DNA from: Thermococcus indicus
Lineage (GTDB): Archaea; Methanobacteriota_B; Thermococci; Thermococcales; Thermococcaceae
Assembly (NCBI RefSeq): GCF_006274605.1
Contig: NZ_CP040846.1
Coordinates: forward strand, 1,557,041 to 1,621,040
Direction of reading: 5' to 3'
DNA: 64,000 bases
Under the pieces are notes generated by a model, which worked only from the letters and a program-made list of their open reading frames with translations, was not told the origin of the DNA and did not search any database. Below are positions 35,481 to 44,442 of the stretch, in pieces. How positions within the stretch are numbered: position 1 is the stretch's first letter; each line of letters starts with the position of its first letter. A program made the position numbers and the translations under genes.

Positions 35481-35621
35481 GCTGCTTAAGAACCCGTCAA
35501 GAGTCTTTTTAACGATCTCTTGTGGAGTTTACCAAAGACATGGTGTCCTTTAGGCGGGGAAAGCATTCCTCCCCAATGGACGCTGGGAGGGTTTGAGGCT
35601 GTGCTCCAGTGGGGTGGTGCT

Positions 35622-37067
35622 ATGAGGGCCTACGTTACCGTCGTTGGAACGACCCCCGAGGCGGTCTTCAACCCCCTCTGGTATCTGGCCGAGGTTTACT
35701 CGTGGATTCCCGAGAGGGTCTACCTCCTCTGGAACGATGACGTAACCGAGCAGCTTGAGCTGGTGAAGAGACTTATCGGGAAGCTTTCAGAGGCCTACAG
35801 GGTTTCTATTGAGGTGATAGCCGACGAAGGCATGAGCTTCACCGAGGAAGACCCCGTCCAGTTCAGGGAAAGGGCTGGGGAGCTGATAAGAAAGCTGAAG
35901 GCAGAGGGGCACGAGGTCGTCGTTGATATAACCCCCGGCAGAAAGTTCATGAGCGCGCTCCTCCTCGGCGCGGCGATCTCTATGGGCGCGGATGAAGTTA
36001 CATACCTCCACCTGGGGAACTTCAGGAGGTACGCGGGAAGGCTTCTCTTCGAGGTCCCGATGGCGGAGCAGAGGCTCTTCCGGAGGGAGGAACTCACCGG
36101 GAGGAAGGGCGCGCTGAAACTCGGCCGGCGGAAGAAAGATTCCCCTAAGAGCCTGGTGGTGAGCAGAGAGAACCTAATGGCCCTCCTCAACTCCCTTTAC
36201 CTCGACGGTCAGCGGAGGTTCAGGCTGGCAGTCAGGAGCGAGGAGATAGCGTCCGTGAAGCTGGGCGAGCGGGCGAGGATACGGGTCGGGGAGTACATAA
36301 CCCTCGACAGGGAACTCCACGGCGGGCACTCGATGGTGAAGGAGGCCATAATAGCTGGAATGGGGAGCTTCCGGAACTGGGACGGGCTGAAGGAAGAGGT
36401 TAAAGCTCTGCTCCACTCGGGAAGGCCGCTCTACATCGGCTTCGACACCAACGCCCTCCTCTTCCGCGTTCCATCGAAGCTCTTGGCCGAAAATGACTTT
36501 TACCGCAACGGTAACCTGGTCTTTGACTTCGTTTACTCCGACGAGGTTCAGGTCGAGATAGGGAGGCAGGTGAACGAGAAGTTACCCTTCGATCGGGAGC
36601 TTGGGTTTTACTCCAACCAGCCGACGCCAAGGGCGAGGTTGGCCTCTCTCGGCAGGGTGGAGCTTTACAGGCTGAGGGAGATGGGTGCGGAAAGAGCCGA
36701 CAGCAGGAGGGGCGAGAGGGGCGACACCAAGATAGCCCTGGACTACAAGTCCTTCGCGGAGGAGAAGGATGCGAACGTTCTGGTTATAACCCTCGACGAC
36801 AGGGCTTATGCGGAAATGGACGCGCTCAGGGGGAGCGGGCTGGTTCCCTTCAGGCTGGAGTGGGACTTTTCCTTTGGGGGAACCATTGAGGGGACGTGGG
36901 AGGGGCTAAGGGACACGCTTTACACGCTGGCGTCGGTTCTCGGGGAGCTGAACGTCCACACCTACAAGCTCTACGGTCTCTGGCACGGAAAGAATTCGGA
37001 GGACTGGAAAAGAGAAATGGTGAAGCTGAACGGCTTTGAATATGGCAGGATTTTCAGGGTTCTCTAA
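35622..37067 (+). CDS. CARF-PIN fusion, putative cyclic-oligoadenylate-controlled nuclease
   Basis: 481 residues from the ATG at 35622; earlier in-frame codons run back into the CRISPR end. The N-terminal ~150 residues look like a CARF domain: MRAYVTVVGTTPEAVFNPLW at the start and EVVVDITPGRKFMSALLLGA with the conserved D-I-T-P-G-R-K loop. The C-terminal half looks like a PIN nuclease, with PLYIGFDTNALLFRV (D275) and a late acidic cluster GDTKIALDYKSF ... VLVITLDDRAY (D392/D393). It starts 141 bases after the last repeat, so it is probably a type III effector. CARF-PIN combinations are catalogued in genome surveys; I know of no biochemistry. Fold calls are by motif only. Confidence 0.72.
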   Translation: MRAYVTVVGTTPEAVFNPLWYLAEVYSWIPERVYLLWNDDVTEQLELVKRLIGKLSEAYRVSIEVIADEGMSFTEEDPVQFRERAGELIRKLKAEGHEVVVDITPGRKFMSALLLGAAISMGADEVTYLHLGNFRRYAGRLLFEVPMAEQRLFRREELTGRKGALKLGRRKKDSPKSLVVSRENLMALLNSLYLDGQRRFRLAVRSEEIASVKLGERARIRVGEYITLDRELHGGHSMVKEAIIAGMGSFRNWDGLKEEVKALLHSGRPLYIGFDTNALLFRVPSKLLAENDFYRNGNLVFDFVYSDEVQVEIGRQVNEKLPFDRELGFYSNQPTPRARLASLGRVELYRLREMGAERADSRRGERGDTKIALDYKSFAEEKDANVLVITLDDRAYAEMDALRGSGLVPFRLEWDFSFGGTIEGTWEGLRDTLYTLASVLGELNVHTYKLYGLWHGKNSEDWKREMVKLNGFEYGRIFRVL

Positions 37068-37539
37068 GCCTTTTCAGCCTCTCGTTTATTATCTCCACGT
37101 GGAGGCAGCCGTCTATCTCCTCCGGCCCGGTCTGGACGTCGCGGCACCGGTTTCTGGGCAGAATGGTTGAAAAACTCGCCAGCTTCACGCGGAAGAGCTT
37201 GAGCTGAAGCTCAAGGTCCCTTGGAAGGGCATCGTCGCAGTTGAGCTTCTCAATCCCAGCCATTTTCAAGTTTCTTGCTGTCGAATTAAGGAGTCCCTCA
37301 AACTCGTCGAACCACCTTACGACCTTAATCATGAGCCTTTCGGCCTCCTCTTGTGGCAGCAGGCAGAGGGAGCAGAAGCCCCGGAACTCCCTCAGTCCGC
37401 CGAGATACTCCCTCGCCTCCCTGCCGAAGAAGGTTCTAACCGCGGGGTAATCGGAGATGGAAAATACCATAACCGAGTGCTTGAAGACGAAGAAAATGTC
37501 GCCGCCGACCGATCTCTTCCGACAGTGGCCGACCAGCAA
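37054..37539 (-). CDS. Hypothetical protein, convergent with the CARF-PIN gene
   Basis: 161 residues from a TTG at 37539 preceded by GGGGGTGG; an ATG at 37470 (138 residues, MVFSISDYPAVRTFFG) is the alternative but has no ribosome site. The chain is mixed alpha/beta early and helical later (EEAERLMIKVVRWFDEFEGLLNSTARNLK), with a FCSLC pair and later cysteines that might bind metal. The 3' end overlaps the CARF-PIN gene by 14 bases, tail to tail. I do not recognise the family. Confidence 0.5.
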   Translation of the reverse strand: MLVGHCRKRSVGGDIFFVFKHSVMVFSISDYPAVRTFFGREAREYLGGLREFRGFCSLCLLPQEEAERLMIKVVRWFDEFEGLLNSTARNLKMAGIEKLNCDDALPRDLELQLKLFRVKLASFSTILPRNRCRDVQTGPEEIDGCLHVEIINERLKRLREP

Positions 37540-37591
37540 GGCACCACCCCCGGATTTGGATTGGAGCGCGTGATTTAAGAAAAGAAAGGGG

Positions 37592-37702
37592 TCAGCGCCT
37601 GCGGAGCCAGCGGAGCAGGAGAAAGTCCCTGGTGAAGTCGGCGTCGCTGAGGGGCGAAGCAACGAAGAACCGGAGCAGTCTAAGGAGCCTCCTAATCCCC
37701 AT
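37592..37702 (-). CDS. 36-residue basic, leucine/arginine-rich small ORF
   Basis: The reading MGIRRLLRLLRFFVAS...FLLLRWLRRR is amphipathic and strongly basic. It has a GGAGGTG ribosome site directly before the ATG at 37702 (short spacing) and a TATA box (CTTATAAAA) near 37765-37773 on the minus strand. The site lies in one arm of a perfect 10-bp hairpin. It may be a membrane-active or RNA-binding peptide, or the second ORF of a short operon with the gene ending at 37054. Coding status is inferred from the signals only. Confidence 0.45.
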   Translation of the reverse strand: MGIRRLLRLLRFFVASPLSDADFTRDFLLLRWLRRR

Positions 37703-37704
37703 CA

Positions 37705-37739
37705 CCTCCGGGCGGTTGTCTCACACCTTCGCCCGGAGG
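37705..37739 (-). promoter_or_regulatory. 5'-leader hairpin covering the ribosome site of the 36-residue ORF
   Basis: CCTCCGGGCG (37705-37714) and CGCCCGGAGG (37730-37739) are perfect complements with a 15-base loop. On the minus strand, the arm next to the ATG holds GGAGG, the ribosome site. Folded RNA would hide it. The element lies between a TATA box and the ORF, so it would be in the mRNA leader. Confidence 0.5.
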
Positions 37740-37781
37740 CGATTTATCCCTGACAACTTTTGGTTTTATAAGTTTTTCGGT

Positions 37782-38879
37782 TCATAGGATGGATATACCG
37801 AACAACCCCGATAACCATATCCCAGCTAACAGGACTTCAGGTATCCCCAGGAAAGAGATGTCCTCTTTTTCAATCCTAGAGAGCAGGAGGACCCAGAGGG
37901 AAAAAGTTATCGCTATAACGGGGACAATGAGGGTAGCGTGTTCGAGAACATAGGGTATTGTTAAGAAAACCGCGATGCCGTCAATTAGTGCCCTCAGCTC
38001 ACCCGGCGTTACCGTGCTGAATCCATGGTAGTGGAGGAATCCGCCGGCAGTCTTTCTTACCGCAATCATCGCAATTCCAAAGGCCGGAAGGAGTAGTGGT
38101 ATTCCTCCGCTTATCGCCCACAGGGGAAGGAACACAATGAAAGTCAAAAAGAAAAAGGAAAAGAGCATCGCCCCCTGTCCGTATCTGGAGATGTAGATCA
38201 GCGCCAACAGGCCGACAACTGCGGAAAGGGCCGTAAGCGTATCGTTTGGATACCCTAAAGAGACAGGGCCCGTTTTGAGAACTGGGACCGAGAGCACGAA
38301 CATAGCCGCCCCCACAGGATAGAAGCGAATCCCGTAGGAATCCTTCAAGAAGAACGCATAACCTACGGCATCCCTCGCGGCATATTGGATGACCGCCAGT
38401 GGACCGAGAAGCGCGAAATACAGGGCGGTCAGGTATATGTCGCCCTCCGCTGTGTCCTCCATCACGACGTTCTCCGTGTAGCCGATCATCAGTCCGACAA
38501 GCATCCATGAGGCAGTCTGTGAGGCGGGCCAGAGTCTTGAGCTTATGAATGCCGCGGGCAGGGCTATGACGGTGAGGGCATAGGCGATCCTTTCCTTTCC
38601 AGATGTCAGCGCCAGGGTGAATGCCCAGAACAGAGGGAGCAGAAAGTACGAATGAAGAAACGATTCGAAGCTGATTATGGACATCGAGATGAACGCCGCG
38701 TAGATGATTTTCGTGGGAACTGCTTGGTTCAAATAGTCGCTCCATGCCGTTGCCGCGATTACCAGAACTGGGAAAATCGTCGAAGGGGATCGCCAGAAAT
38801 GGGGTTCAAGGATAACCCACAGGCTTGCAACGGCCATTATGATGAAAGAAACGTAGCGCCTGTAACCTATGCCCCCCAT
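37782..38879 (-). CDS. Multi-pass membrane protein of unknown function
   Basis: 365 residues with roughly ten to eleven hydrophobic segments and short loops, no signature of a known transporter. Helices include LVIAATAWSDYLNQAVPTKIIYAAF and AISGGIPLLLPAFGIAMIAV. It lies 73 bases downstream of the membrane CARF-like gene on the same strand, so the two are probably cotranscribed. The pairing suggests a membrane complex. Confidence 0.65.
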   Translation of the reverse strand: MGGIGYRRYVSFIIMAVASLWVILEPHFWRSPSTIFPVLVIAATAWSDYLNQAVPTKIIYAAFISMSIISFESFLHSYFLLPLFWAFTLALTSGKERIAYALTVIALPAAFISSRLWPASQTASWMLVGLMIGYTENVVMEDTAEGDIYLTALYFALLGPLAVIQYAARDAVGYAFFLKDSYGIRFYPVGAAMFVLSVPVLKTGPVSLGYPNDTLTALSAVVGLLALIYISRYGQGAMLFSFFFLTFIVFLPLWAISGGIPLLLPAFGIAMIAVRKTAGGFLHYHGFSTVTPGELRALIDGIAVFLTIPYVLEHATLIVPVIAITFSLWVLLLSRIEKEDISFLGIPEVLLAGIWLSGLFGISIL

Positions 38880-38952
38880 ACAACACCCCCATTAGTGAGC
38901 CATCGTTACCTCATAGGGATAAATAAAGTTTTCGGGGATGTGGAATTTCCCG

Positions 38953-40071
38953 CTACAGCCTCCGGTTGAGATTTCTCGCGACTTCGTTCAGAAGGTCCTT
39001 AAGGGAGTGTACGTCAAGGTCAACGCGGTAGAGGCTCTCCTCCGGTTCAACGTCTTGAACGTCTTGCCTCGTGTACTCCGCCTGGCAGTCGCCCTTTATC
39101 GCTTCAAGAACCATCGCGGCGCTTACCAGGGTCTTTCCGCCGGTTATGTCAAATGTCACCTCCCAGCTTTCCTCTTCGATGTGCCCTCCCACCGCTTCTT
39201 TTATGGCATCCCTGCACTCTTCAATGTCGTTGAAGTCCCCCGCGGAAACCAGTATGAACTCAATGACTCCTTCACCACTCCCGAGGCTCTCCCTCCTGCC
39301 ATCGGACCATCTGACGAGGATAGGCCTTCTGATGCATTCGGAGAGCTTTGTGAGAAAGGCCTTGAACTTGGTCTCGAAGGGGGACCTTCCGGTGTTGATT
39401 CCCCTCTCTTTGAGGTAATCCTCCTCGAACGAGACGTTCCCTCCCCATTCTAAAATGGACTTGGACACGAGGAGATAGACCCGCTCAAGCTTGGGCAGGT
39501 GATAGCTCACCGCTTGGAAAAGAGGCACTATGTTCTGTCTCCTTTCGTTCTCGTTCAACTCTGCGCTGTTCCTCCTGAGCTTTTCGCAGTTCGCGTTGAG
39601 AACAATCCCGGCGTTCCAGTTCGGCATGCTCAGCGCGGTTACGAGGTACTTTGTCCTCTTTAGCTCCCGGTTTTTGGTCTTTCCGGGGACAGGCTCCACC
39701 AGCCAGTATGTCAGCAGGAGAACCGAGAGTGTGTAAAGAATCGTCCCCGCGGTTTTCAGGGGTTCGCCATCGGAGATGCTGTCGGGAAGCCAGGCAGTTA
39801 AAACCCCCGCAAGGAGTATGAAGAGCAGGACACCCATGAGGCTCTCCACCTGCCCCAGGATCAGACCGATGAACTGCACCGAGAGAAACGTCTCAAGGCT
39901 AACGTCAGACCGCTTTCTGGCTCTATGATACAAGATCACTGAGACGAGAAAAACCGCCATCGATGCTATCAAAAACGGTAGATACGCTATCCTCTCCAAG
40001 GGCACGTAAAAAGCAGCTGGGGGAATCAGCAGAAGCACCGTCCAGAGGAGGGTTCTCCTGTCAGGCCGCAT
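38953..40071 (-). CDS. Four-helix membrane protein with cytosolic CARF-like domain
   Basis: 372 residues. Four hydrophobic segments lie at about 8-25, 28-48, 58-95 (two crossings possible) and 104-127, followed by a basic stop-transfer stretch. The rest is soluble. It contains ERVYLLVSKSILEWGG, EFILVSAGDFNDIEECRDAI and WEVTFDITGGKTLVSAAMVLEAI, with D308-I-T-G-G-K313 matching the ligand loop of CARF-type domains. Membrane CARF proteins such as Cam1 respond to cyclic oligoadenylate, but those have a single helix. A role as a type III effector is inferred from the domain and its place 3.5 kb from the array. Divergent from ABCE1. Confidence 0.68.
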   Translation of the reverse strand: MRPDRRTLLWTVLLLIPPAAFYVPLERIAYLPFLIASMAVFLVSVILYHRARKRSDVSLETFLSVQFIGLILGQVESLMGVLLFILLAGVLTAWLPDSISDGEPLKTAGTILYTLSVLLLTYWLVEPVPGKTKNRELKRTKYLVTALSMPNWNAGIVLNANCEKLRRNSAELNENERRQNIVPLFQAVSYHLPKLERVYLLVSKSILEWGGNVSFEEDYLKERGINTGRSPFETKFKAFLTKLSECIRRPILVRWSDGRRESLGSGEGVIEFILVSAGDFNDIEECRDAIKEAVGGHIEEESWEVTFDITGGKTLVSAAMVLEAIKGDCQAEYTRQDVQDVEPEESLYRVDLDVHSLKDLLNEVARNLNRRL

Positions 40072-40132
40072 GGATTAGAATATCCCGCAACCCTTTAAAA
40101 GGGCTTTCGGTAGGCTAAGTCGGTGGTGAGTG

Positions 40133-41908
40133 ATGAGGATAGCGGTCATCGATTACGACAGGTGCAATCCGGACAAGTGCGGCAACTTCCTGTGTGAGAG
40201 GGTTTGCCCCGTCAATCGAATGGGCGGAGAGGCGATAATCATAGACGAGGAGAACTACCGCCCGGTGATTCAGGAGGCGAGCTGTACCGGCTGCGGAATC
40301 TGTGTGCATAAGTGTCCCTTCAACGCGATAACCATAGTGAACCTCCCTGAGGAGCTTGAGGAGGGCTGTGTGCATCGCTACGGAGTAAACGCCTTCGTCC
40401 TCTACAGGCTTCCGGTTGTCAAGGACGGCATGGTGGTCGGTATCCTCGGACCGAACGGAACCGGTAAGACTACCGCGGTTAAGATACTCTCCGGCCAGCT
40501 CCTGCCGAACCTGTGCGGCGACAACGAGGACTGGGACAACGTTATCAGGGCATTCCGCGGCAACGAGCTCCAGAACTACTTCGAGAAGCTCAAGAACCGG
40601 CAGATTAAACCTGTGGTCAAGCCCCAGTACGTGGACTTAATCCCCAAGGCGGTCAAGGGCAAGGTTCGGGACCTGCTCAAGAGGGCCGACGAGGCGGGCA
40701 AGTTCGAGGAGGTCGTAAGGGAGCTCGAGCTGGAGAACGTCCTCGACAGGGACATAAAACACCTCTCCGGCGGTGAGCTTCAGCGCGTGGCCATAGCCGC
40801 GGCGATACTCAGGGACGCGCACTTCTACTTCTTCGATGAGCCGTCCAGTTACCTCGACATAAAGCAGAGGCTCAAGGTGGCCAGGATAATCCGCCATCTG
40901 GCAGATTCGGGCAAGGCGGTTCTCACCGTTGAGCACGACCTGGCGGTCCTGGATTACCTCAGCGATGTTATCCACGTCGTCTACGGTAAGCCCGGCGCCT
41001 ACGGTATATTCTCCCAGCCGAAGGGCACGCGCAACGGAATAAACGAGTTCCTGCGCGGCTATCTGAAGGACGAGAACGTCCGCTTCAGGCCCCAGGAGAT
41101 AAGGTTCACAAAATCCAGCGAGAGGAAGAGCCAGGAGGGCGAGATACTGGTTGAGTACCCGAGGCTGGTGAAGGACTACGGCGGCTTCAGGCTCGAGGCC
41201 GAGCCCGGAACGCTCTACATGGGCGAAGTTGTGAGCATCGTCGGCCCCAACGGAATCGGTAAGACGACCTTCGTGAAGATGCTCGCGGGCGTCGAGAAGC
41301 CCACCGAGGGAGAGGTCGATTGGGAGCTGAAGGTTTCCTACAAGCCGCAGTACATCAAGGTTGACTACGAGGGGACCGTTTACGATCTCCTGAGCAAGAT
41401 AAACGCGGGGAAGCTCCTCAACAGCTTCTACAAGACCGAGCTCCTGAACCCGCTCGGCGTCCCGGACCTCTACGACAAGAAGGTGAACGAACTCTCGGGC
41501 GGTGAACTTCAGAGGGTTGCAATAACCGCCGCCCTCATCCGCGACGCGGACCTGTACCTGCTCGACGAGCCCTCCGCTTACCTCGACGTCGAGCAGAGGT
41601 TGGCGGTTTCGAGGGCGATAAGGCACCTGATGGAGAAGGAGGGCAAGACCGCTCTCGTCGTCGAGCACGACGTTCTCATGATAGACTACATCAGCGACAG
41701 GCTGATGGTCTTCGAGGGCGAACCCGGAAAGCACGGCAAAGCTTTGCCGCCCACCGGGATGCGCGAGGGAATGAACCGCTTCCTCGCGGGGGTCGGCATA
41801 ACCTTCCGCCGCGACCCGGACACGGGCAGGCCCAGGGCCAACAAGGAGAACAGCGTCAAGGACAGGGAGCAGAAGGAGATGGGCGAGTACTACTACGTCG
41901 CCCCGTGA
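40133..41908 (+). CDS. Ribosome recycling ATPase ABCE1 / RNase L inhibitor homologue
   Basis: 591 residues from the ATG at 40133 (GTG at 40130 also in frame). Two 4Fe-4S clusters are set by CNPDKCGNFLCERVCPVN and CTGCGICVHKCPFN. Two ABC cassettes follow with Walker A GPNGTGKT and GPNGIGKT, signature LSGGELQR twice, and Walker B FFDEPSSYLD and LLDEPSAYLD. ABCE1 splits 70S ribosomes after termination with aRF1 or Pelota. Length and all motifs are normal. Confidence 0.97.
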   Translation: MRIAVIDYDRCNPDKCGNFLCERVCPVNRMGGEAIIIDEENYRPVIQEASCTGCGICVHKCPFNAITIVNLPEELEEGCVHRYGVNAFVLYRLPVVKDGMVVGILGPNGTGKTTAVKILSGQLLPNLCGDNEDWDNVIRAFRGNELQNYFEKLKNRQIKPVVKPQYVDLIPKAVKGKVRDLLKRADEAGKFEEVVRELELENVLDRDIKHLSGGELQRVAIAAAILRDAHFYFFDEPSSYLDIKQRLKVARIIRHLADSGKAVLTVEHDLAVLDYLSDVIHVVYGKPGAYGIFSQPKGTRNGINEFLRGYLKDENVRFRPQEIRFTKSSERKSQEGEILVEYPRLVKDYGGFRLEAEPGTLYMGEVVSIVGPNGIGKTTFVKMLAGVEKPTEGEVDWELKVSYKPQYIKVDYEGTVYDLLSKINAGKLLNSFYKTELLNPLGVPDLYDKKVNELSGGELQRVAITAALIRDADLYLLDEPSAYLDVEQRLAVSRAIRHLMEKEGKTALVVEHDVLMIDYISDRLMVFEGEPGKHGKALPPTGMREGMNRFLAGVGITFRRDPDTGRPRANKENSVKDREQKEMGEYYYVAP

Positions 41909-42130
41909 TTCTTTTTTCTGTTTACTCCCCTTCACATCCTCCACAGCCAAAACCACCGGGTTCTGTACCTCTGTAAACTTAAATAAACGTTGGCTAACGT
42001 TGTTTAACGATAAGCTATGAAAAAGCCCGCAAAGAGGGACTATGCTGAACAAACATGAATCTAAGACTACGATTTCGTGAAAAAAGCTTAAATATGACTG
42101 TCTTCAAAAAGAAAAGCGAGGTGAAGCGCC

Positions 42131-43306
42131 ATGGTATGGAAAAAAGCTATTGCATTGCTCTTTGGTTTGATGATGGTGGCGACGACCGCCTCCTTCGGCC
42201 ACGTGTCCGCCGCAGATACCAGCGTGACCGTCATATTCGTCAGCGACAACGAGGCTGACTGCACACTGGCCCAGTACCTCGCCAACATGACCGGTGCGGT
42301 GGTCGTGACGACCCCCTGGGGTGTCTATGACCCGAACGTCACGGCGAGCGTGATGAGCTACGGCCCTGATAATGTTATAATAATCGGCGGACCCGATGCC
42401 GTCGTCGACAGGTACCTGGATGATCTTAATGAGCTCAACATCACCGTCGAGCGCTGGTGGGGCAGGAACAGGTACGAGACCAACCTGGCGGCCATAGGAA
42501 ACGCAACCGCCAAGCTCAGGATAAAGTTTGAGAACCACGTGATAGTGGTTCCCGGCAACGACACCGCCGCGATCAGGGTCGCCCTCAGGAAGGCCGTGAA
42601 GGTTCACGGGGTGATAATCTTCGCCAACGACACCACCAACGTAACCCGGGTCATGATGAAGATAGAGGCCCACCCGAAGAGCATGACCCTAGTCAGGAGC
42701 CAGGTCATGAGGGGAATGGCCTGGCGGCTCGGGGAGAGGTTCGGGGCCAACGTCACGGAGGTCAATGTCAACATAACCCCGGAGATGGCGATGGAGGCCA
42801 TCAACACGAGCGAAGAGCGCATTGCATCCGCCGAGGAGCTGCTCGCGAACGTTACCCTGCCGCCTCAGATGGAGCGGGTCGCGGGGAAGATGCTGGACCT
42901 TGCCAAGAGGGAGCTTGAAAGCGCCAGGGAAGCCTATGACGAGGAGAGGTATGGAAAGGCCTACGGACAGGCCATAGCCGCCAAGGCCCACGCCGAGTTC
43001 GTCATAAGGATGGCCTCGAAGGAGTGGCAGAGCAGGGTAAGGCTGGACGCTACCGCCATGGCAACGGTGTTCCTGCACCGCGTGGAGATACAGCTCAGGA
43101 TCATGGAGAAGTCGGGGATGAACGTCACCAAGATAGAGGCCCTCGTTGACCAGCTCAGGATCGCCATCGAGAACAAGGACTACGACGCTATCGATGCCCT
43201 GATGGGACAGATCAGGCAGGAGCTGCTCCAGATGTACGCCCACGGAAAAGGCAAGTTCAGGGAGCACATTCGTCTTCCGGACCGTGCCGGACGCTGGCAG
43301 CCGTGA
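42131..43306 (+). CDS. Secreted protein with CWB2-like (cell-wall-binding repeat 2) domain and helical C-terminus
   Basis: 391 residues. A Sec signal peptide (KKAIALLFGLMMVATTASFGHVSAADT) is clear. Residues about 30-200 carry CWB2-like repeats (NVIIIGGPDAVVDRYLDDL, RWWGRNRYETNLAAIGN), and many NxT/NxS sites for N-glycosylation. Residues 230-370 form long amphipathic helices, possibly coiled coil (ELLANVTLPPQMERVAGKML...). Probably an S-layer-associated protein. A TATA box (CTTAAATATG, about 42088) and GAGGTGAAG ribosome site precede it. The 222 bases before it hold no gene; AACGTT repeats lie near 41990. Confidence 0.75.
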   Translation: MVWKKAIALLFGLMMVATTASFGHVSAADTSVTVIFVSDNEADCTLAQYLANMTGAVVVTTPWGVYDPNVTASVMSYGPDNVIIIGGPDAVVDRYLDDLNELNITVERWWGRNRYETNLAAIGNATAKLRIKFENHVIVVPGNDTAAIRVALRKAVKVHGVIIFANDTTNVTRVMMKIEAHPKSMTLVRSQVMRGMAWRLGERFGANVTEVNVNITPEMAMEAINTSEERIASAEELLANVTLPPQMERVAGKMLDLAKRELESAREAYDEERYGKAYGQAIAAKAHAEFVIRMASKEWQSRVRLDATAMATVFLHRVEIQLRIMEKSGMNVTKIEALVDQLRIAIENKDYDAIDALMGQIRQELLQMYAHGKGKFREHIRLPDRAGRWQP

Positions 43307-43445
43307 GGGCTGCCTCTCCCGTTCTTTCATATTCTCGCCGCTCCGCCCGACAACCGCCTGTTCTGAAACCACGCATCCCCGGGCAAAGTCTTTAAGCATT
43401 CACCCGCTATGTCGTACAGACACAGCGAAATTCAGGGGGATCAAG

Positions 43446-44438
43446 ATGCTGCCTGCGGGTAAAATTCCACCGGAAAAGCTCAGAGAGATTGTTTTCAACC
43501 GCCTCGGGGCCAGGGGAGAGAGGGTGATAATCGGAGCCGACCTCGGGGTGGATGCGGCCGCGATAGACTTCGGAGAGACTGTTCTCGTTGCATCGACAGA
43601 CCCAATAACCGGTGCCGGGGAGGGAATAGGTTTCTACGCGGTTCACGTCAACGCCAACGACGTGGCCACCTTCGGGGCCAGGCCGAAGTGGTTCCTCGCT
43701 TCAATTCTCCTCCCCGAGAACTCCGACGAGGCCATTCTCTCGGGGATAATGGAGGAGCTCCACAGGAGTGCCGCAAAACTCGGCGTCGCCATAGTGGGCG
43801 GCCACACGGAGGTGACGCCGGGCCTCGACAGACCGATAGTCGTCGGGACGATGCTCGGAGAGGTGCAGAGGGAAAAGCTCGTGACGTCGAACGGCTCGAA
43901 GCCCGGGGACGCGATAATACTCACCAAGTGGGCCGGCCTGGAGGGAACGTCGATAATAGCGAGCGAGAGGGCGGAGGAGCTTGAGGGGGCCTTCGGAAGG
44001 GGGTTCGTCGAGAGGGCAAGGAAGTTCATCGAGATGATAAGCGTCGTGGAAGACGCCCTCACGGCCAACGAGGTCGGCGTTCACGCCATGCACGACCCGA
44101 CGGAGGGGGGAATAGCGAACGGCCTTCACGAGATGGCCGACGCAGCCGGCCTGGGCTTCAGGGTTTACGCCGAAAGAATACCCATACGGGAGGAGACGCT
44201 GGAAATATGCCGCTTCTACGGTCTAAACCCCCTAGCCCTGATAAGCTCCGGGGCCCTGATGATAGCCGCCCCGAGGGACGGCGTGGATGATATCCTGAAC
44301 GCCCTTGGAGAGAAGGGCATAAACGCCTCCGTCATAGGAGAGTTTGTGGAAGACCCCGGCGTCAGGGTCATCGTTGAGAACGGCGAAGAGAGGCCCCTTG
44401 AGAGACCTGAGAGCGATGAGCTCTGGAAGGTGGTCTGA
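43446..44438 (+). CDS. AIR synthase-related protein (HypE-like)
   Basis: 330 residues from the ATG at 43446, chosen because the upstream frame is non-coding in character. It has the AIR-synthase/HypE fold signatures VIIGADLGVDAAAIDF, VNANDVATFGARPKWFL, GHTEVTPGLDRPIV and HAMHDPTEGGIANGLHEMADAAG. The C-terminal Cys-box of true HypE (PRIC) is missing; the chain ends DELWKVV, so it is unlikely to carry the thiocyanate of hydrogenase maturation. Function unknown within the superfamily. Confidence 0.82.
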   Translation: MLPAGKIPPEKLREIVFNRLGARGERVIIGADLGVDAAAIDFGETVLVASTDPITGAGEGIGFYAVHVNANDVATFGARPKWFLASILLPENSDEAILSGIMEELHRSAAKLGVAIVGGHTEVTPGLDRPIVVGTMLGEVQREKLVTSNGSKPGDAIILTKWAGLEGTSIIASERAEELEGAFGRGFVERARKFIEMISVVEDALTANEVGVHAMHDPTEGGIANGLHEMADAAGLGFRVYAERIPIREETLEICRFYGLNPLALISSGALMIAAPRDGVDDILNALGEKGINASVIGEFVEDPGVRVIVENGEERPLERPESDELWKVV

Positions 44439-44442
44439 ACAA

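Noticed and set aside
40637-42052. 471-codon open frame on the minus strand
   Set aside because: Antisense to ABCE1, whose motifs are complete; no domain in the shadow reading.
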